Positions 1 through 8,792 of a stretch of DNA of 64,000 nt are shown in pieces (the first letter of the stretch is position 1; the number at the start of each line of letters is the position of its first letter). The notes below the pieces were generated by a model. That model saw only the letters and a program-made list of their open reading frames with translations, was not told the origin of the DNA and did not search any database. This DNA comes from an uncultured Fastidiosipila sp. (lineage in GTDB: Bacteria; Bacillota; Clostridia; Saccharofermentanales; Fastidiosipilaceae): contig CAMYAM010000002.1 in assembly GCA_947253875.1 (NCBI GenBank), positions 67,379 through 131,378 of the forward strand. Direction: 5' to 3'. Both the position numbers and the translations under genes were made by a program.

Positions 1-86
1 GGTTTATTATAATTATATAAAAAGCAGTTACATAAAAGTTTTTAATGAATATTACAACATGCTTACACAAATGAAGGGAGGCAAAC

Positions 87-1055
87 ATGGCCAGACCAAG
101 CATTGATGTTCGTCAGGATCAGGAAGATAATCCTAATGCAAACAAAAGGCGTAAGATAAACGACAAGATTTGGCGAGGGATTTTTATTGCCAGTGGTATA
201 ATCTCCGCTCTTATGATAGTTGTTATTATTATCTTTGTTTCAGCAAAAGGAGTAAGTCCCTTTTTACCAAATTATGAGCATGCTAGACAAAGCGTAGGTA
301 AGTTTCTGACTGGAATGACTTGGAGACCAGATGTTGGCGAAGGTGTTTATGGCGTAGCTTTTATCATAGTAAATACCTTGGTTTCAGCGCTAATAGCAGC
401 AGCAATATCTTTCCCAATAGCAGTTTTAACTGCTTTGTTTATTGTCAAAATAGCACCAAAGAGATTGCGTGAACCGATGCAAATTGTTGTTGAGCTTTTA
501 GCGGCTATACCTTCTGTTGTTTATGGTGTTTTTGCAGCTAGCAAAATAACTACTCTTGTTGAATCTATAGCAGGATTTTTTGGAGTTTCGACTTTTGGGG
601 GTAAGTCTCTAATGTCAGTTTCTCTCTTACTAGCGATAATGATTTTCCCAACCATAACCTCAATGTCAATTAATGCAATTTCTGCAGTGGATAAAAACTT
701 AGAATTAGGCTCACTAGCATTAGGTGCTTCAAGAACTCAGACAAATTTCAAAGTTGTATTAACCTCCGCTAAATCAGGTATTTTTGCAGGGCTAGTTCTT
801 GGATTAGGTAGAGCCTTTGGTGAAGCTACAGCGGTATCCATGGTAGCTGGTAACTCTCAGATAGGTATTAATCTGAATCCATTTGCGCCAACAAGGACAC
901 TAACTTCCACTATGCTATCTGGTCTAAAAGAAACTACAGGTGTTGACTATGATATAAGATTTTCAGTTGGTATTGTTTTGATGGTTATTATTTTGATAAC
1001 TAACTTATTAATCCAAATTGTGAAGCGTAAAATTGGAGGTGGTACAAATGCCTAA
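87..1055 (+). CDS. pstC: Phosphate ABC transporter permease PstC
   Basis: Membrane subunit of the high-affinity phosphate importer PstSCAB; it forms the channel together with PstA. The 322-residue protein has a hydrophilic basic N-terminus, a first membrane span near residues 29-52 and about five more spans. The permease coupling loop (ALGASRTQTNFKVVL, about residues 210-225) docks on the ATPase. The start is an ATG behind AGGGAGG at 75-81. It overlaps pstA by 8 bases and heads a pstC-pstA-pstB-phoU-phoB-phoR run. The binding protein PstS is not in the window and is expected just to the left. A Pho-type promoter was not visible in the 86 bases upstream. Confidence 0.95.
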   Translation: MARPSIDVRQDQEDNPNANKRRKINDKIWRGIFIASGIISALMIVVIIIFVSAKGVSPFLPNYEHARQSVGKFLTGMTWRPDVGEGVYGVAFIIVNTLVSALIAAAISFPIAVLTALFIVKIAPKRLREPMQIVVELLAAIPSVVYGVFAASKITTLVESIAGFFGVSTFGGKSLMSVSLLLAIMIFPTITSMSINAISAVDKNLELGSLALGASRTQTNFKVVLTSAKSGIFAGLVLGLGRAFGEATAVSMVAGNSQIGINLNPFAPTRTLTSTMLSGLKETTGVDYDIRFSVGIVLMVIILITNLLIQIVKRKIGGGTNA

Positions 1056-2319
1056 TGATGTATTAGACTCCAAATTAAATGCAAGACTCAAAGAAAACCG
1101 CGGCATGAGCCGTAAGCGTAGAATCCAAGATGGATGTAAAAATATTTTCACCTATTTATCAGCATTTCTAGCAGTGTTTGTTTTGGGTTCTGTCGTATTT
1201 TATATTTTCTCGAATGGTTGGAAAAACTTATCTTGGGACCTAATTATGAGTGATTATTGGAATGTTCCTTATAATGTTGAATTTCAAGAAAATAAAGCAG
1301 AAAATTTTCCTGTCCCAAGTGACTTAGCTGAAGATGAATTCTTCTCAAGCAATTTTGGTATTGGTCTGAAAAATGGTCGTAATCCTTCTGGCGAAAAAAT
1401 AGTTGAATTAACTCACATAGACGGTGCATCTGCTTTCCACCATACAGTTTCTAAAACAGCAGGAGCCAACAAAGGACAAAACGTAAGTGTAGACAAGGGT
1501 AGTGATATCAAATCTTTATACTACGTAAATGCTGAAGGCGAATCTAAATATGTTGGTGTCAGAGATGCCAAAACGACCATAGAAAAATTAGATAATGATG
1601 CAGTTGCTATGGAGTCCGTTGCCTTCAACTCACCGGGTGGTGGTATTAGAGGTTCTATTGTAGCTACCCTAATGCTTATACTTATTACTTTATTAATAGC
1701 TTTACCTATAGGTGTATTTGCGGCTATTTATTTGCATGAAATTGCTTATGATACTCGAAGCACTCGTGCAATTAGGTCTGCAGTTGAGATGTTAAACGGT
1801 GTCCCAAGTATTATTTACGGTTTGATGGGTATGACAGTTTTGTTCCCAATTACACAAGTCTTCGGAGCTTCGACACCAAACGTACTTTTGGGTGGGTTAA
1901 CAATGTCAATAGTGCTTTTGCCAGTTGTTATTCGTCAGACAGAAGAAGCCTTGATTACTGTACCAGACTCACTAAGAATGGGATCCTTGGCGCTTGGTGC
2001 AACAAAAACTCAGACAATATTTAGAGTAGTTTTACCTAATGCCTTACCAGGTATTTTATCCGCAGCGTTATTATCTGTTTCTAGAGTCATAGGTGAATCT
2101 GCAGCTCTGATCTACACCATGGGTACAGCAGTTAGCGATAATCCTACTTGGACAGGTAGTGGTACAAGTTTAGCTTTACAGATCTGGTCAGTTATGAGTG
2201 GCGAACAGCCAAACTTCGCTTTAGCATCAGCCATCTCAATATTGATTTTAATTGTAGTTCTTGCCCTCAATATTACTGTCAGAATAATCAGCAAACAGCT
2301 GAACAAACGTTGGGCTTAA
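1048..2319 (+). CDS. pstA: Phosphate ABC transporter permease PstA, enlarged
   Basis: Second membrane subunit of the phosphate importer. I chose the ATG at 1048 rather than an in-frame TTG at 1033, because the ribosome binding site GGAGGTGG (1035-1042) lies between them; this gives 423 residues. A first span (about residues 37-57) is followed by a hydrophilic stretch of about 125 residues, then the conserved permease core with five spans and the loop SLALGATKTQTIFRVVLPNA. Classical PstA is about 280-300 residues, so the extra length sits in the extracytoplasmic segment between spans 1 and 2. The family call rests on the core and on the pstC/pstB neighbours. Confidence 0.93.
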   Translation: MPNDVLDSKLNARLKENRGMSRKRRIQDGCKNIFTYLSAFLAVFVLGSVVFYIFSNGWKNLSWDLIMSDYWNVPYNVEFQENKAENFPVPSDLAEDEFFSSNFGIGLKNGRNPSGEKIVELTHIDGASAFHHTVSKTAGANKGQNVSVDKGSDIKSLYYVNAEGESKYVGVRDAKTTIEKLDNDAVAMESVAFNSPGGGIRGSIVATLMLILITLLIALPIGVFAAIYLHEIAYDTRSTRAIRSAVEMLNGVPSIIYGLMGMTVLFPITQVFGASTPNVLLGGLTMSIVLLPVVIRQTEEALITVPDSLRMGSLALGATKTQTIFRVVLPNALPGILSAALLSVSRVIGESAALIYTMGTAVSDNPTWTGSGTSLALQIWSVMSGEQPNFALASAISILILIVVLALNITVRIISKQLNKRWA

Positions 2320-2401
2320 TGAACTTAATTAGCTTAATGCTTAGGTCGTAGGCTTAGACGTAGGCAAGATAGACGAATAAACTTAACTAGGAGATGAGGA
2401 G

Positions 2402-3187
2402 ATGACAATGATTAATGAAGAGAATAAAAATAATGTCATGTTTAAGATTAAAGATCTAGACTTATATTATGGTGACTTCCAGGCGTTAAAAGGTATCACA
2501 ATGGATATCCCTGCAAACAAAGTTACAGCATTTATTGGGCCATCAGGTTGTGGTAAATCTACTTTGTTGCGTTGTTTTAACCGCATGAATGACTTGATCG
2601 AAGATTGTAGAATAGATGGAAAAATTTTATTGAACGGTGATCGTGATATTTATAACGATAAGATGGACGTTGTTAAACTAAGAACTGAGATTGGTATGGT
2701 ATTCCAACATCCTAATCCATTCCCTATGAGTATTTACGATAACGTTGTTTATGGACTAAGAGTTCAAGGTATTAAGGATAAAGAATTATTAGATTATGTA
2801 GTAGAATCCTCCCTTACTAAAGCAGCGCTATGGGACGAGGTTAAAGATGATTTAGGCAAAAATGCTCTTAAATTATCTGGTGGTCAGCAACAAAGACTTT
2901 GCATTGCTAGGGCTATAGCTTTGCAACCTTCTGTAATACTAATGGACGAACCTACATCAGCTCTTGATCCAATTGCAACAGGTAAGATTGAAGAACTAAT
3001 GGAAACTCTAAAAGAGGATTATACTATAGTTATAGTTACTCACTCCATGAGCCAGGCAGCGCGTATTAGCGACAGGACTGCTTTCTTCTATTTGGGTAGC
3101 TTAATAGAATATGATGAGACAGTAACAATATTTAATAATCCAAGCAAACCACAGACTGAGGCCTATATTACTGGTCGTTTCGGTTAA
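2402..3187 (+). CDS. pstB: Phosphate ABC transporter ATP-binding protein PstB
   Basis: ATPase that powers phosphate import. The 261-residue protein shows all ABC motifs: Walker [10 protein letters not shown] (about 46-54), Q-loop in [17 protein letters not shown], signature LSGGQQQR, Walker [14 protein letters not shown] and the switch His in VTHSM. The [10 protein letters not shown] segment is characteristic of PstB among ABC ATPases. The ATG at 2402 follows an AGGAGATGAGGAG purine tract. An in-frame ATG two codons later is the alternative. It lies between pstA (82-base gap) and phoU, so co-transcription is likely. Confidence 0.97.
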   Translation: MTMINEENKNNVMFKIKDLDLYYGDFQALKGITMDIPANKVTAFIGPSGCGKSTLLRCFNRMNDLIEDCRIDGKILLNGDRDIYNDKMDVVKLRTEIGMVFQHPNPFPMSIYDNVVYGLRVQGIKDKELLDYVVESSLTKAALWDEVKDDLGKNALKLSGGQQQRLCIARAIALQPSVILMDEPTSALDPIATGKIEELMETLKEDYTIVIVTHSMSQAARISDRTAFFYLGSLIEYDETVTIFNNPSKPQTEAYITGRFG

Positions 3188-3235
3188 GACAAAATAATCT
3201 AAAAGTCTATTGTTAAATAGACGTAGGAGGCGAAT

Positions 3236-3943
3236 ATGAGATCAGCTTTTGATAGAGAAATGCTTAAGTTGCTGAACGATGTTAACAGCATGGGAGCAAG
3301 AGTAGATAGCGTAATAAGAGATACACATACTGCTTTGAAGAACTTGGATTTCTTATTAGCACAACAAATTTATGAGAGCGATAATGAAGTTGATGAGATG
3401 GAAATTACAATTGAGAGAGAGGCTATCTCTGTAATTGCTTTACAACAACCAGTTGCATCAGATTTGCGTAAGATAACTGCTACCTTGAAGATGGTTACAG
3501 ATATAGAGCGAATTGGTGATCAGTGTGCTGATATTTGTGAAATTATGAATTCCAATCCTAATTTCCATCAATTTGATTGCCCGGAGAAAGTCCTTTTAGC
3601 TTTAGAAAAAGCTAGAGAGATGTTTAGCTCAGCTATGGAAGCTTTCATGCAACGAAATATGGAATTGGCAAAAGAAGTAATCCGCTCTGATGATATTGTT
3701 GATAATTATTTTGATGAGATAGTCCAAGACATGACTAATATTATTATTGATGTGGCTAATAAAGATAGCAGCAATAGTGCTTTGGCAGTTGACTACTTAT
3801 TTATTGGAAAATATATTGAACGAATTGGTGACCACGCTACAAATATTGCTGAATGGGCTTTGTATGAAATAACTGGAGATAATAAATATTTGATTGACTC
3901 AGATGAATACGAAGACGAAGATGATGAGGACAATGAGGAGTAA
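3236..3943 (+). CDS. phoU: Phosphate signalling regulator PhoU
   Basis: PhoU is a cytoplasmic all-helical protein that links the Pst transporter to the PhoR/PhoB two-component system and restrains phosphate uptake. The 235-residue sequence has the two repeated PhoU bundles. Each carries the metal-binding type motif: T-D-I-E-R-I-G-D-Q-C-A-D in the first half and K-Y-I-E-R-I-G-D-H-A-T-N in the second. The C-terminal 18 residues are almost entirely Asp/Glu. The start follows GTAGGAGG. It lies 48 bases after pstB and 5 bases before the response regulator, as in Pho operons where transporter and sensor genes are fused. Confidence 0.95.
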   Translation: MRSAFDREMLKLLNDVNSMGARVDSVIRDTHTALKNLDFLLAQQIYESDNEVDEMEITIEREAISVIALQQPVASDLRKITATLKMVTDIERIGDQCADICEIMNSNPNFHQFDCPEKVLLALEKAREMFSSAMEAFMQRNMELAKEVIRSDDIVDNYFDEIVQDMTNIIIDVANKDSSNSALAVDYLFIGKYIERIGDHATNIAEWALYEITGDNKYLIDSDEYEDEDDEDNEE

Positions 3944-3948
3944 ATTAC

Positions 3949-4650
3949 ATGCCTTTAATATATGTTGTAGATGATGAAGCTAATATTAGAAGATTGGCGA
4001 GTCTAGCATTAGAAGAGCAGGGTATGGAAGTTAAAAGTTATGAAAACGGAGAACAGCTTCTTGATGCATTAGATAGAAGTGTCCCTGACTGTATTCTGCT
4101 AGACTGGATGATGCCAGGACTTGATGGAATTCAGTTGCTACATAGAATTAGGAATAATGATAAATACAAAAATATCCCTTTGATAATGTTAACTGCTAAG
4201 TCGGAAGAAATGGATGTAGTAATGGCACTTGAGCTAGGTGCTGATGATTACATTAGTAAACCTTTTGGTGTCAAAGAATTACCAGCTAGAGTTAGAGCAG
4301 TGCTCAGAAGACAAAATAAAGCTACAGAAGCTACACAAGATAAAAAATTAAGTGCTTCTGGTATTACAATAGATCCAAAACGTCATAGCGTCGTAAAAAA
4401 TGGTGTAAATATAGATCTAACAGCAAGAGAGTTTGATCTTCTCTATGTATTGATGGAATCACCTGGCAGAGTTTTCACACGCGATACACTACTTAACCAG
4501 GTCTGGGATACAGAATATTTTGGAGATACGAGAACAGTAGATGTGCATATTAGATATTTGCGCCAAAAAATAGAAGACGATGATGCAAATCCAATGTACA
4601 TAAAGACTATAAGAGGTGTAGGATACAGTTTTGCGGACTCAGAAAAATAA
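3949..4650 (+). CDS. OmpR-family response regulator (PhoB/PhoP-like)
   Basis: DNA-binding output of the phosphate two-component system. In its 233 residues the receiver domain (1-120) has the acidic pair DDE near the start, the phospho-acceptor Asp in CILLDWMMPG and the conserved Lys in DDYISKPFG. The C-terminal winged helix (about 135-230) contains LTAREFDLLYVLMESPGRVFTR and ends in the typical TIRGVGYSF. The Pho role is assigned because the gene sits between phoU and the histidine kinase and directly behind the pst genes. Sequence alone cannot separate it from other OmpR-type regulators. Confidence 0.9.
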   Translation: MPLIYVVDDEANIRRLASLALEEQGMEVKSYENGEQLLDALDRSVPDCILLDWMMPGLDGIQLLHRIRNNDKYKNIPLIMLTAKSEEMDVVMALELGADDYISKPFGVKELPARVRAVLRRQNKATEATQDKKLSASGITIDPKRHSVVKNGVNIDLTAREFDLLYVLMESPGRVFTRDTLLNQVWDTEYFGDTRTVDVHIRYLRQKIEDDDANPMYIKTIRGVGYSFADSEK

Positions 4651-6154
4651 AATTATTAAAGAACTATTGAGCAATACCTTTAACGTGTTTTTGGCAGGTG
4701 TTTTATTTGTGCTGGCACTTTTTGGGATTTGCTCTTTCTTTTTTAGAGATGCATTAATAAGTTTGTTTGTTAGCTTAGCAAATAGCCATTATTTATTATA
4801 TATTGCCATAGCAGTGTGTTTACTATCACTGTTTATGTTAATTAATTCCCTAGTAAAAAAATATAAAAAGAACGTCAGACCTAGCTTTGAACAAATGGAG
4901 ATATTAGACAAGCTTGCTGTTGCAGATTACAGTAAATATCCGAGTGATCAGGAGAGTAAATCGGCTCTTGTTCAACTAATGGATGAGTATATTAAGAATT
5001 TATATAGGCAGCTAAAATTATTCCAAGATAACGTTGAATCTTCTAATCAATTACAAAATGCTATTTTGGAGCAACTAAAAGAAGGAATTATAGCGACTGA
5101 TGAACAAGGGGAAATCAGGCTTGAAACAAATCTAGTCAAAGAAATGCTTCAAAGTAGAAGATTTAATGGGAAGGAAAAAGTTACAATTGATTATGTTGAA
5201 AATAACCGTACAAGTTTAACTTCAGCAAATAATCTGGATAGATTTATTTCGGTAAGAAATGTTAATTACTCTAAAGTATGGGAGATAATGAGCCGAGCTA
5301 TTGCAACTAGGAATATAGTCATTGATGATTTCGAAATTAATGTAGATGGTCAGGACAAAATAATTCAAGTGTACGCTAGTCCTATAGAGGATAAAAACTT
5401 AAAAGGGGCGTTGGCTGTTATTGGCGATGTAACAGTAATGAAGTCTCTCGAAAGACAAAGACAAGACTTTGTGGCTAATGTAAGTCATGAACTTAAGACA
5501 CCTTTGACTTCAATACTTGGCTATATAGAATTAGCCAAGAGTCCAGATAGGACTCTTGAAGAAATACGTCAATTCCAAGAGATTATTGCAATAGAAGCTC
5601 AGCATTTACGTGAATTAATTGGAGATTTATTAGAGCTAGCTGAAATTGAGAATAGAGAGAAATCTGCAAAAGTTGAAGAAGAGCATAAGAAAGAATGTGT
5701 ATATTTCTATCAGGTTATAGATGAAATTTTTGGTCAGCTAAGTGGATATGCCAAGCAAGAAGATGTTAAACTGCTACTCGAGGTGGATCCTGAAGCCAAA
5801 ATTGAAGCAAATTATACTCGTATCAAGCAGCTATTTTTTAACTTAATTTCTAATGCTATTAAATACAATAAACCAGGTGGATACGTTCGAGTAGGAACCA
5901 ATGAGAGCTTTTCTCAAGGTGGAAGTCAAGAGGTCTTCGTTGAAGATAATGGCATTGGTATTCCTAGAGCGGAACAGAATAGGATTTTCGAGAGATTTTA
6001 CCGAGTTGATAAGTCTCGTGCCAAAAATGTTGAAGGTACTGGTTTAGGTTTAGCAATTGTTAAGCATACTGCTAACTTGTATAACGCTAGTGTTACTCTC
6101 GAGAGTGAATTGGGTAAAGGTAGTAAGTTTACTATTACTTTTCCAAAGAAGTAA
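4631..6154 (+). CDS. Sensor histidine kinase (PhoR-like)
   Basis: Membrane histidine kinase partnered with the preceding regulator. The 507-residue protein has two N-terminal spans (about 12-36 and 49-71), a PAS-like region (about 140-265), the dimerisation box with the phospho-acceptor His in VSHELKTPLTSILGY, and an ATPase domain with N, G1 and G2 motifs (NLISNAIKYN, EDNGIGIP, GTGLGLAIVKH). The apparent start is a TTG that overlaps the regulator by 20 bases, with only a weak purine tract (AGGTGTAGGA) before it, so the exact N-terminus is uncertain. The long periplasmic sensing loop of many PhoR proteins is missing; the gap between the spans is only about 12 residues. Confidence 0.9.
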   Translation: MRTQKNKIIKELLSNTFNVFLAGVLFVLALFGICSFFFRDALISLFVSLANSHYLLYIAIAVCLLSLFMLINSLVKKYKKNVRPSFEQMEILDKLAVADYSKYPSDQESKSALVQLMDEYIKNLYRQLKLFQDNVESSNQLQNAILEQLKEGIIATDEQGEIRLETNLVKEMLQSRRFNGKEKVTIDYVENNRTSLTSANNLDRFISVRNVNYSKVWEIMSRAIATRNIVIDDFEINVDGQDKIIQVYASPIEDKNLKGALAVIGDVTVMKSLERQRQDFVANVSHELKTPLTSILGYIELAKSPDRTLEEIRQFQEIIAIEAQHLRELIGDLLELAEIENREKSAKVEEEHKKECVYFYQVIDEIFGQLSGYAKQEDVKLLLEVDPEAKIEANYTRIKQLFFNLISNAIKYNKPGGYVRVGTNESFSQGGSQEVFVEDNGIGIPRAEQNRIFERFYRVDKSRAKNVEGTGLGLAIVKHTANLYNASVTLESELGKGSKFTITFPKK

Positions 6155-6213
6155 ATAAATTTTTCATTGCGATTATATGTGATTATGCTGGTGGATATTT
6201 TAAATTTATAGAC

Positions 6214-6219
6214 TATAAT
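6214..6219 (+). promoter_or_regulatory. Probable -10 box for the ribU transcript
   Basis: A perfect TATAAT lies about 12 bases before the riboswitch begins, a good position for a transcript that starts with the aptamer. A matching -35 element is not obvious; the hexamer 17 bases upstream is GTGGAT. Confidence 0.5.
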
Positions 6220-6230
6220 AGTAAAAAACA

Positions 6231-6390
6231 AAGTCTTCAGGGCGGGGTGAAATTCCTCACCGGCGGTGATGTTCTTAAATATCAAAATTTTTCTCATAAA
6301 ATTACTTGATAAAGAGAGCTAAGCCCGCGAGCTATTTGCTGATCCAGTCAATTCTGGAGCCGACGGTAAAGTCCGGATGGGAGAAGATAT
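6231..6390 (+). ncRNA. FMN riboswitch (RFN element)
   Basis: The conserved RFN core elements appear in order: TCTTCAGGGCGGGGTGAAAT, TCCTCACCGGCGGT, then after a variable stem AGCCCGCGAGC, TGATCCAGT, TTCTGGAGCCGACGGT and finally AAAGTCCGGATGGGAGAAGA. The first and last segments pair to close the multi-stem junction. The element binds flavin mononucleotide and lowers expression of riboflavin genes when FMN is plentiful. It lies in the leader of the riboflavin transporter gene, which confirms the target. Confidence 0.96.
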
Positions 6391-6462
6391 GAATATAGGT
6401 ATGTTGGGTAAGTTTTGCCAGGTTTTTCGACTGGGTTTTACCTTCAACGCTTTATATTTATT

Positions 6463-6512
6463 AAATAAAGATCTTGCTAGCTAGCCTTCTGGCTTAACCG
6501 AATCTTTTATTT
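6463..6512 (+). promoter_or_regulatory. Candidate riboswitch expression platform
   Basis: Between aptamer and gene lies an extended hairpin: AAATAAAGAT pairs with ATCTTTTATTT (one bulge), and inside it AGCC pairs with GGCT around a TTCT loop. The sequence after it (GAACTTTTCC) is only mildly U-rich. The hairpin is 30-odd bases before the ribosome binding site, so a termination switch is more likely than RBS masking. A second possible stem (GGTAA/TTACC, CCAG/CTGG) at about 6406-6442 could be the competing fold. Confidence 0.45.
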
Positions 6513-6550
6513 GAACTTTTCCTAACATTCTGAAGCAACGGAGGTTGTAA

Positions 6551-7144
6551 ATGAGTAGAGGAAAAGGTCTAGGTAAATCCAAAAGAAGTAAGAGAAGTAC
6601 AAGAATAATTGCTTTTGATGCGATCATGGCAGCATTAGGTGTATTGTTAATGCTGTTTTTACGATTTCCTTTATTACCTGTTGCGGCACCTTGGCTTATT
6701 TATGATTTAGGTGATTTAGCTGCCATTTTGGCAGGATTAATTGCTGGGCCTGTCCATGCGATAATTGTCTTGTTGATAATTTGTATAGTACAGATGGCTA
6801 CTCCCAATGCATCCGGTTTTTGGGGATTTGTAATGCACTTTATTGCCAGTGGAGTAATGGTTATAGTTCCAGCTTTAGTATGGCAACGTAAGAAAAATAG
6901 ATCATCTTTAGTACTCGGGCTAATTGGTGGAGCACTTGCTTTAATAATTATTATGATACCTCTTAACATTATAATTACTCCAATTTTTACAGGTGCAAGC
7001 GTAGAAGCAGTAATTAAAATGATTATGCCAATTATAGTCCCATTTAACTTGATAAAAGGTTTGTTAAATACAGTGTTCTCTTATCTGATTTTCATGGCGT
7101 TATTAAAAGAAGGTAATGTTAAATTTAAAAATTGGAGAGTGTAG
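6551..7144 (+). CDS. ribU: Riboflavin ECF transporter S component RibU
   Basis: Substrate-binding membrane subunit for riboflavin, which works with the shared EcfA/EcfA'/EcfT module encoded elsewhere. The 197-residue protein has a basic N-terminus and about six membrane spans. The signature region LPVAAPWLIYDLGDLAAILAG near residue 40-60 corresponds to the conserved Y-D-x-x-D-(I/L/V)-P/A segment of RibU, which contacts the flavin. The assignment is secured by the FMN riboswitch in its leader. The ATG follows CGGAGGT. The gene stands alone, followed by hairpins. Confidence 0.93.
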   Translation: MSRGKGLGKSKRSKRSTRIIAFDAIMAALGVLLMLFLRFPLLPVAAPWLIYDLGDLAAILAGLIAGPVHAIIVLLIICIVQMATPNASGFWGFVMHFIASGVMVIVPALVWQRKKNRSSLVLGLIGGALALIIIMIPLNIIITPIFTGASVEAVIKMIMPIIVPFNLIKGLLNTVFSYLIFMALLKEGNVKFKNWRV

Positions 7145-7221
7145 TGTGGATTGATAGATGTACGGGTTCAACGCATTCCTTTTGCTTTAGAATTAAAACA
7201 ATTTAAAATTAGATTTAACAA

Positions 7222-7256
7222 TACCCTCCTTACTGATCTGTTCAGCAAAGAGGGTA
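7222..7256 (+). terminator. Hairpin after ribU
   Basis: TACCCTC pairs with GAGGGTA around an inner CTGA/TCAG stem. The T-tract that follows is poor (CATATCAATTTT), so termination is likely but not certain. Confidence 0.5.
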
Positions 7257-7288
7257 CATATCAATTTTGGTGTGTAGATTTTTCGATT

Positions 7289-7319
7289 AAGTTAAAACTC
7301 TAGTATAGAGTCTTAACTT
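7289..7319. terminator. Palindromic hairpin between convergent genes
   Basis: AAGTTAA and ACTCTA pair with TAGAGT and TTAACTT to give a long AT-rich stem with a 3-base loop. It sits between ribU (plus) and the lipoprotein gene (minus), nine bases past the latter's stop codon. It may serve as a two-way terminator, although no clean T-run follows on either strand. Confidence 0.45.
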
Positions 7320-7327
7320 ATAAATAT

Positions 7328-7870
7328 TTATTGCACACTAACGGTAAAAACAATAGCCTTCATTATATTTTCATTTCCTTTGTTTTTGTCAAAGGTTTCA
7401 AGAGGGAATGTAGTAGTCCCATCATGAATTGACATAAATGAAATTTCATTAGTGAAGTCCTTCTTCTCAGGTAGTTTTGTTGAATGGATATTTTCTTTGC
7501 CTGTAAAGTAATTTAATAAGTCAATTGTATTTTTAGATTGATTTAGATATATTTCTATATATTGTTTATTACTATCCACTCTTATACCCAGAAAATTATT
7601 TTCTTTTTGCTTTGCCGATGATACAAACCCTATTCTTTCCCATGCCCCATCTTTGTACTTATAACAGTTTAACTTAATTTCTTGAACGGATTCAGTTGGA
7701 AGCAATTCAAATAAATTCAATTCTTCGGATAACATATTAGCTAAATTTTGAGGCAATTTTTTATTTATATCATATGGTTCAATCGTACTGTATTTAGTTT
7801 GAGCATTGCAGGAAACGATAAGAAATAGAATTATACTTATTAACGAAAAATAGATTATTTTCTTTTTCAT
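7328..7870 (-). CDS. Putative lipoprotein, function unknown
   Basis: The 180-residue protein starts MKKKIIYFSLISIILFLIVSC, a typical lipoprotein signal with the lipobox Cys at residue 21, so it should be anchored to the outer face of the membrane. The rest is hydrophilic and mixed alpha/beta-like, with no motif I recognise. The start is preceded by a purine-rich AGGGGGAATTAAT leader. Its promoter (about 7983-8011) carries the same palindrome as that of the membrane-protein gene at 8793-9482, which suggests shared regulation. The gene is AT-rich like its neighbours. Confidence 0.7.
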   Translation of the reverse strand: MKKKIIYFSLISIILFLIVSCNAQTKYSTIEPYDINKKLPQNLANMLSEELNLFELLPTESVQEIKLNCYKYKDGAWERIGFVSSAKQKENNFLGIRVDSNKQYIEIYLNQSKNTIDLLNYFTGKENIHSTKLPEKKDFTNEISFMSIHDGTTTFPLETFDKNKGNENIMKAIVFTVSVQ

Positions 7871-7982
7871 ATTAATTCCCCCTGTTTTTTTAAAATGATT
7901 TATAAAAAGTTTAAGTGTATTAAAATCAATGTCTAATCACTCTCATACAACCACCACCCTGTAAGTTAAATATCTTAACTAT

Positions 7983-8027
7983 ATTATCTTACAACGGTAT
8001 GGTAAAAACAAGACTACCAAATCAAAG
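7983..8027 (-). promoter_or_regulatory. Promoter A with TGGTA-N10-TACCA palindrome
   Basis: Read on the minus strand, a -35 TTGTTT (8006-8011) and a -10 GATAAT (7983-7988) are separated by 17 bases. The inverted repeat TGGTA-N10-TACCA (8000-8019) straddles the -35 box, where a regulator would block or contact polymerase. About 45 bases match the promoter at 9521-9566, including box spacing and palindrome. It points to the lipoprotein gene, leaving a leader of about 105 bases. Confidence 0.65.
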
Positions 8028-8070
8028 AAATAGTAGTATAGTGGATGTGATAAATAAAAATTTATAGAAT

Positions 8071-8163
8071 AAAATGTGAAAATTAGATGAAAAGAGAGGG
8101 AATCTCTTCCCTCTCTTAATAATTATAAATAATCTATTTCCCCGAAGAAAATGTGAAAATTAG
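8071..8163. repeat. 16-bp direct repeat pair around a terminator
   Basis: The 16-mer AAAATGTGAAAATTAG occurs at 8071-8086 and again, exact, at 8148-8163. The copies flank the hairpin at 8092-8117. Function unknown; it may be the scar of a small duplication. Confidence 0.6.
8092..8117 (-). terminator. Terminator of the 8171-8692 gene
   Basis: A perfect 11-bp stem (AAGAGAGGGAA with TTCCCTCTCTT) with a 4-base loop lies about 50 bases downstream of the stop codon. On the minus strand it is followed by a T-rich stretch (CATCTAATTTTCACATTTT). Confidence 0.65.
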
Positions 8164-8170
8164 TACAAGA

Positions 8171-8692
8171 TTACTCGTTTTTTATGTTTAAAGTTGTTCC
8201 TTGCCAGAAGGGAATATCTTCCTTGTTATGATTTGCATCAAGATTGAAGTCGTCTAATAATATGATTGTATTTAGATTACAATTAGCTAAGATTGATAAT
8301 GTTTTAATATGGATCGTTTTGCCAGGTTCATTTTTATATATTTGCAAATATCTTTTTTCGCCATTTGAGTTATTTTGTAGGTTTGTAACTACGAAATATT
8401 TGTCAGTTGATTTGTCCATTAGTTCTTTAGGTATTATTAGACCTTTAAATTGCCAGAAATCATTTTCATTGAAATTTTTCCCTGAAATAAATTTATAAAG
8501 ATCTCTAAAAATGCTACTCTTGATAGTACCATTTACGACAATTTCTCCCTGACTATAGTTCCCTCGATAATCTCTATTTATTGAAATTAAATTATGTTGT
8601 ACCTTTTTTGTATAAGGGAAGAATAATATTGCCAATATGATAATTACAATTACAGAAAATAAAACATATTTTTTGATTTTAAATTGTTTCAT
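8171..8692 (-). CDS. Membrane-anchored protein, function unknown
   Basis: The 173-residue protein has a basic start (MKQFKIKK) and one hydrophobic segment (about 9-26), which looks like an uncleaved signal anchor that places the remaining 145 residues outside the cell. No family was recognised. The start follows GAGGAGCC. It is the middle of three minus-strand orphan genes. Its own upstream region (about 100 bases) lacks the palindrome seen at the promoters of its neighbours, so it may be read from the promoter of the gene before it. Confidence 0.65.
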   Translation of the reverse strand: MKQFKIKKYVLFSVIVIIILAILFFPYTKKVQHNLISINRDYRGNYSQGEIVVNGTIKSSIFRDLYKFISGKNFNENDFWQFKGLIIPKELMDKSTDKYFVVTNLQNNSNGEKRYLQIYKNEPGKTIHIKTLSILANCNLNTIILLDDFNLDANHNKEDIPFWQGTTLNIKNE

Positions 8693-8792
8693 TATTGAGG
8701 CTCCTCTTTGCTATATTAGAATATATCTGTGTAACTGTTAAGATTGTGACGGGATTGAGATATAACATTTCCCTTTTCCTCCTACGATTATT

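Noticed and set aside
1033..1047. Upstream TTG start for pstA
   Set aside because: It overlaps the ribosome binding site of the ATG at 1048, which is at the proper distance.
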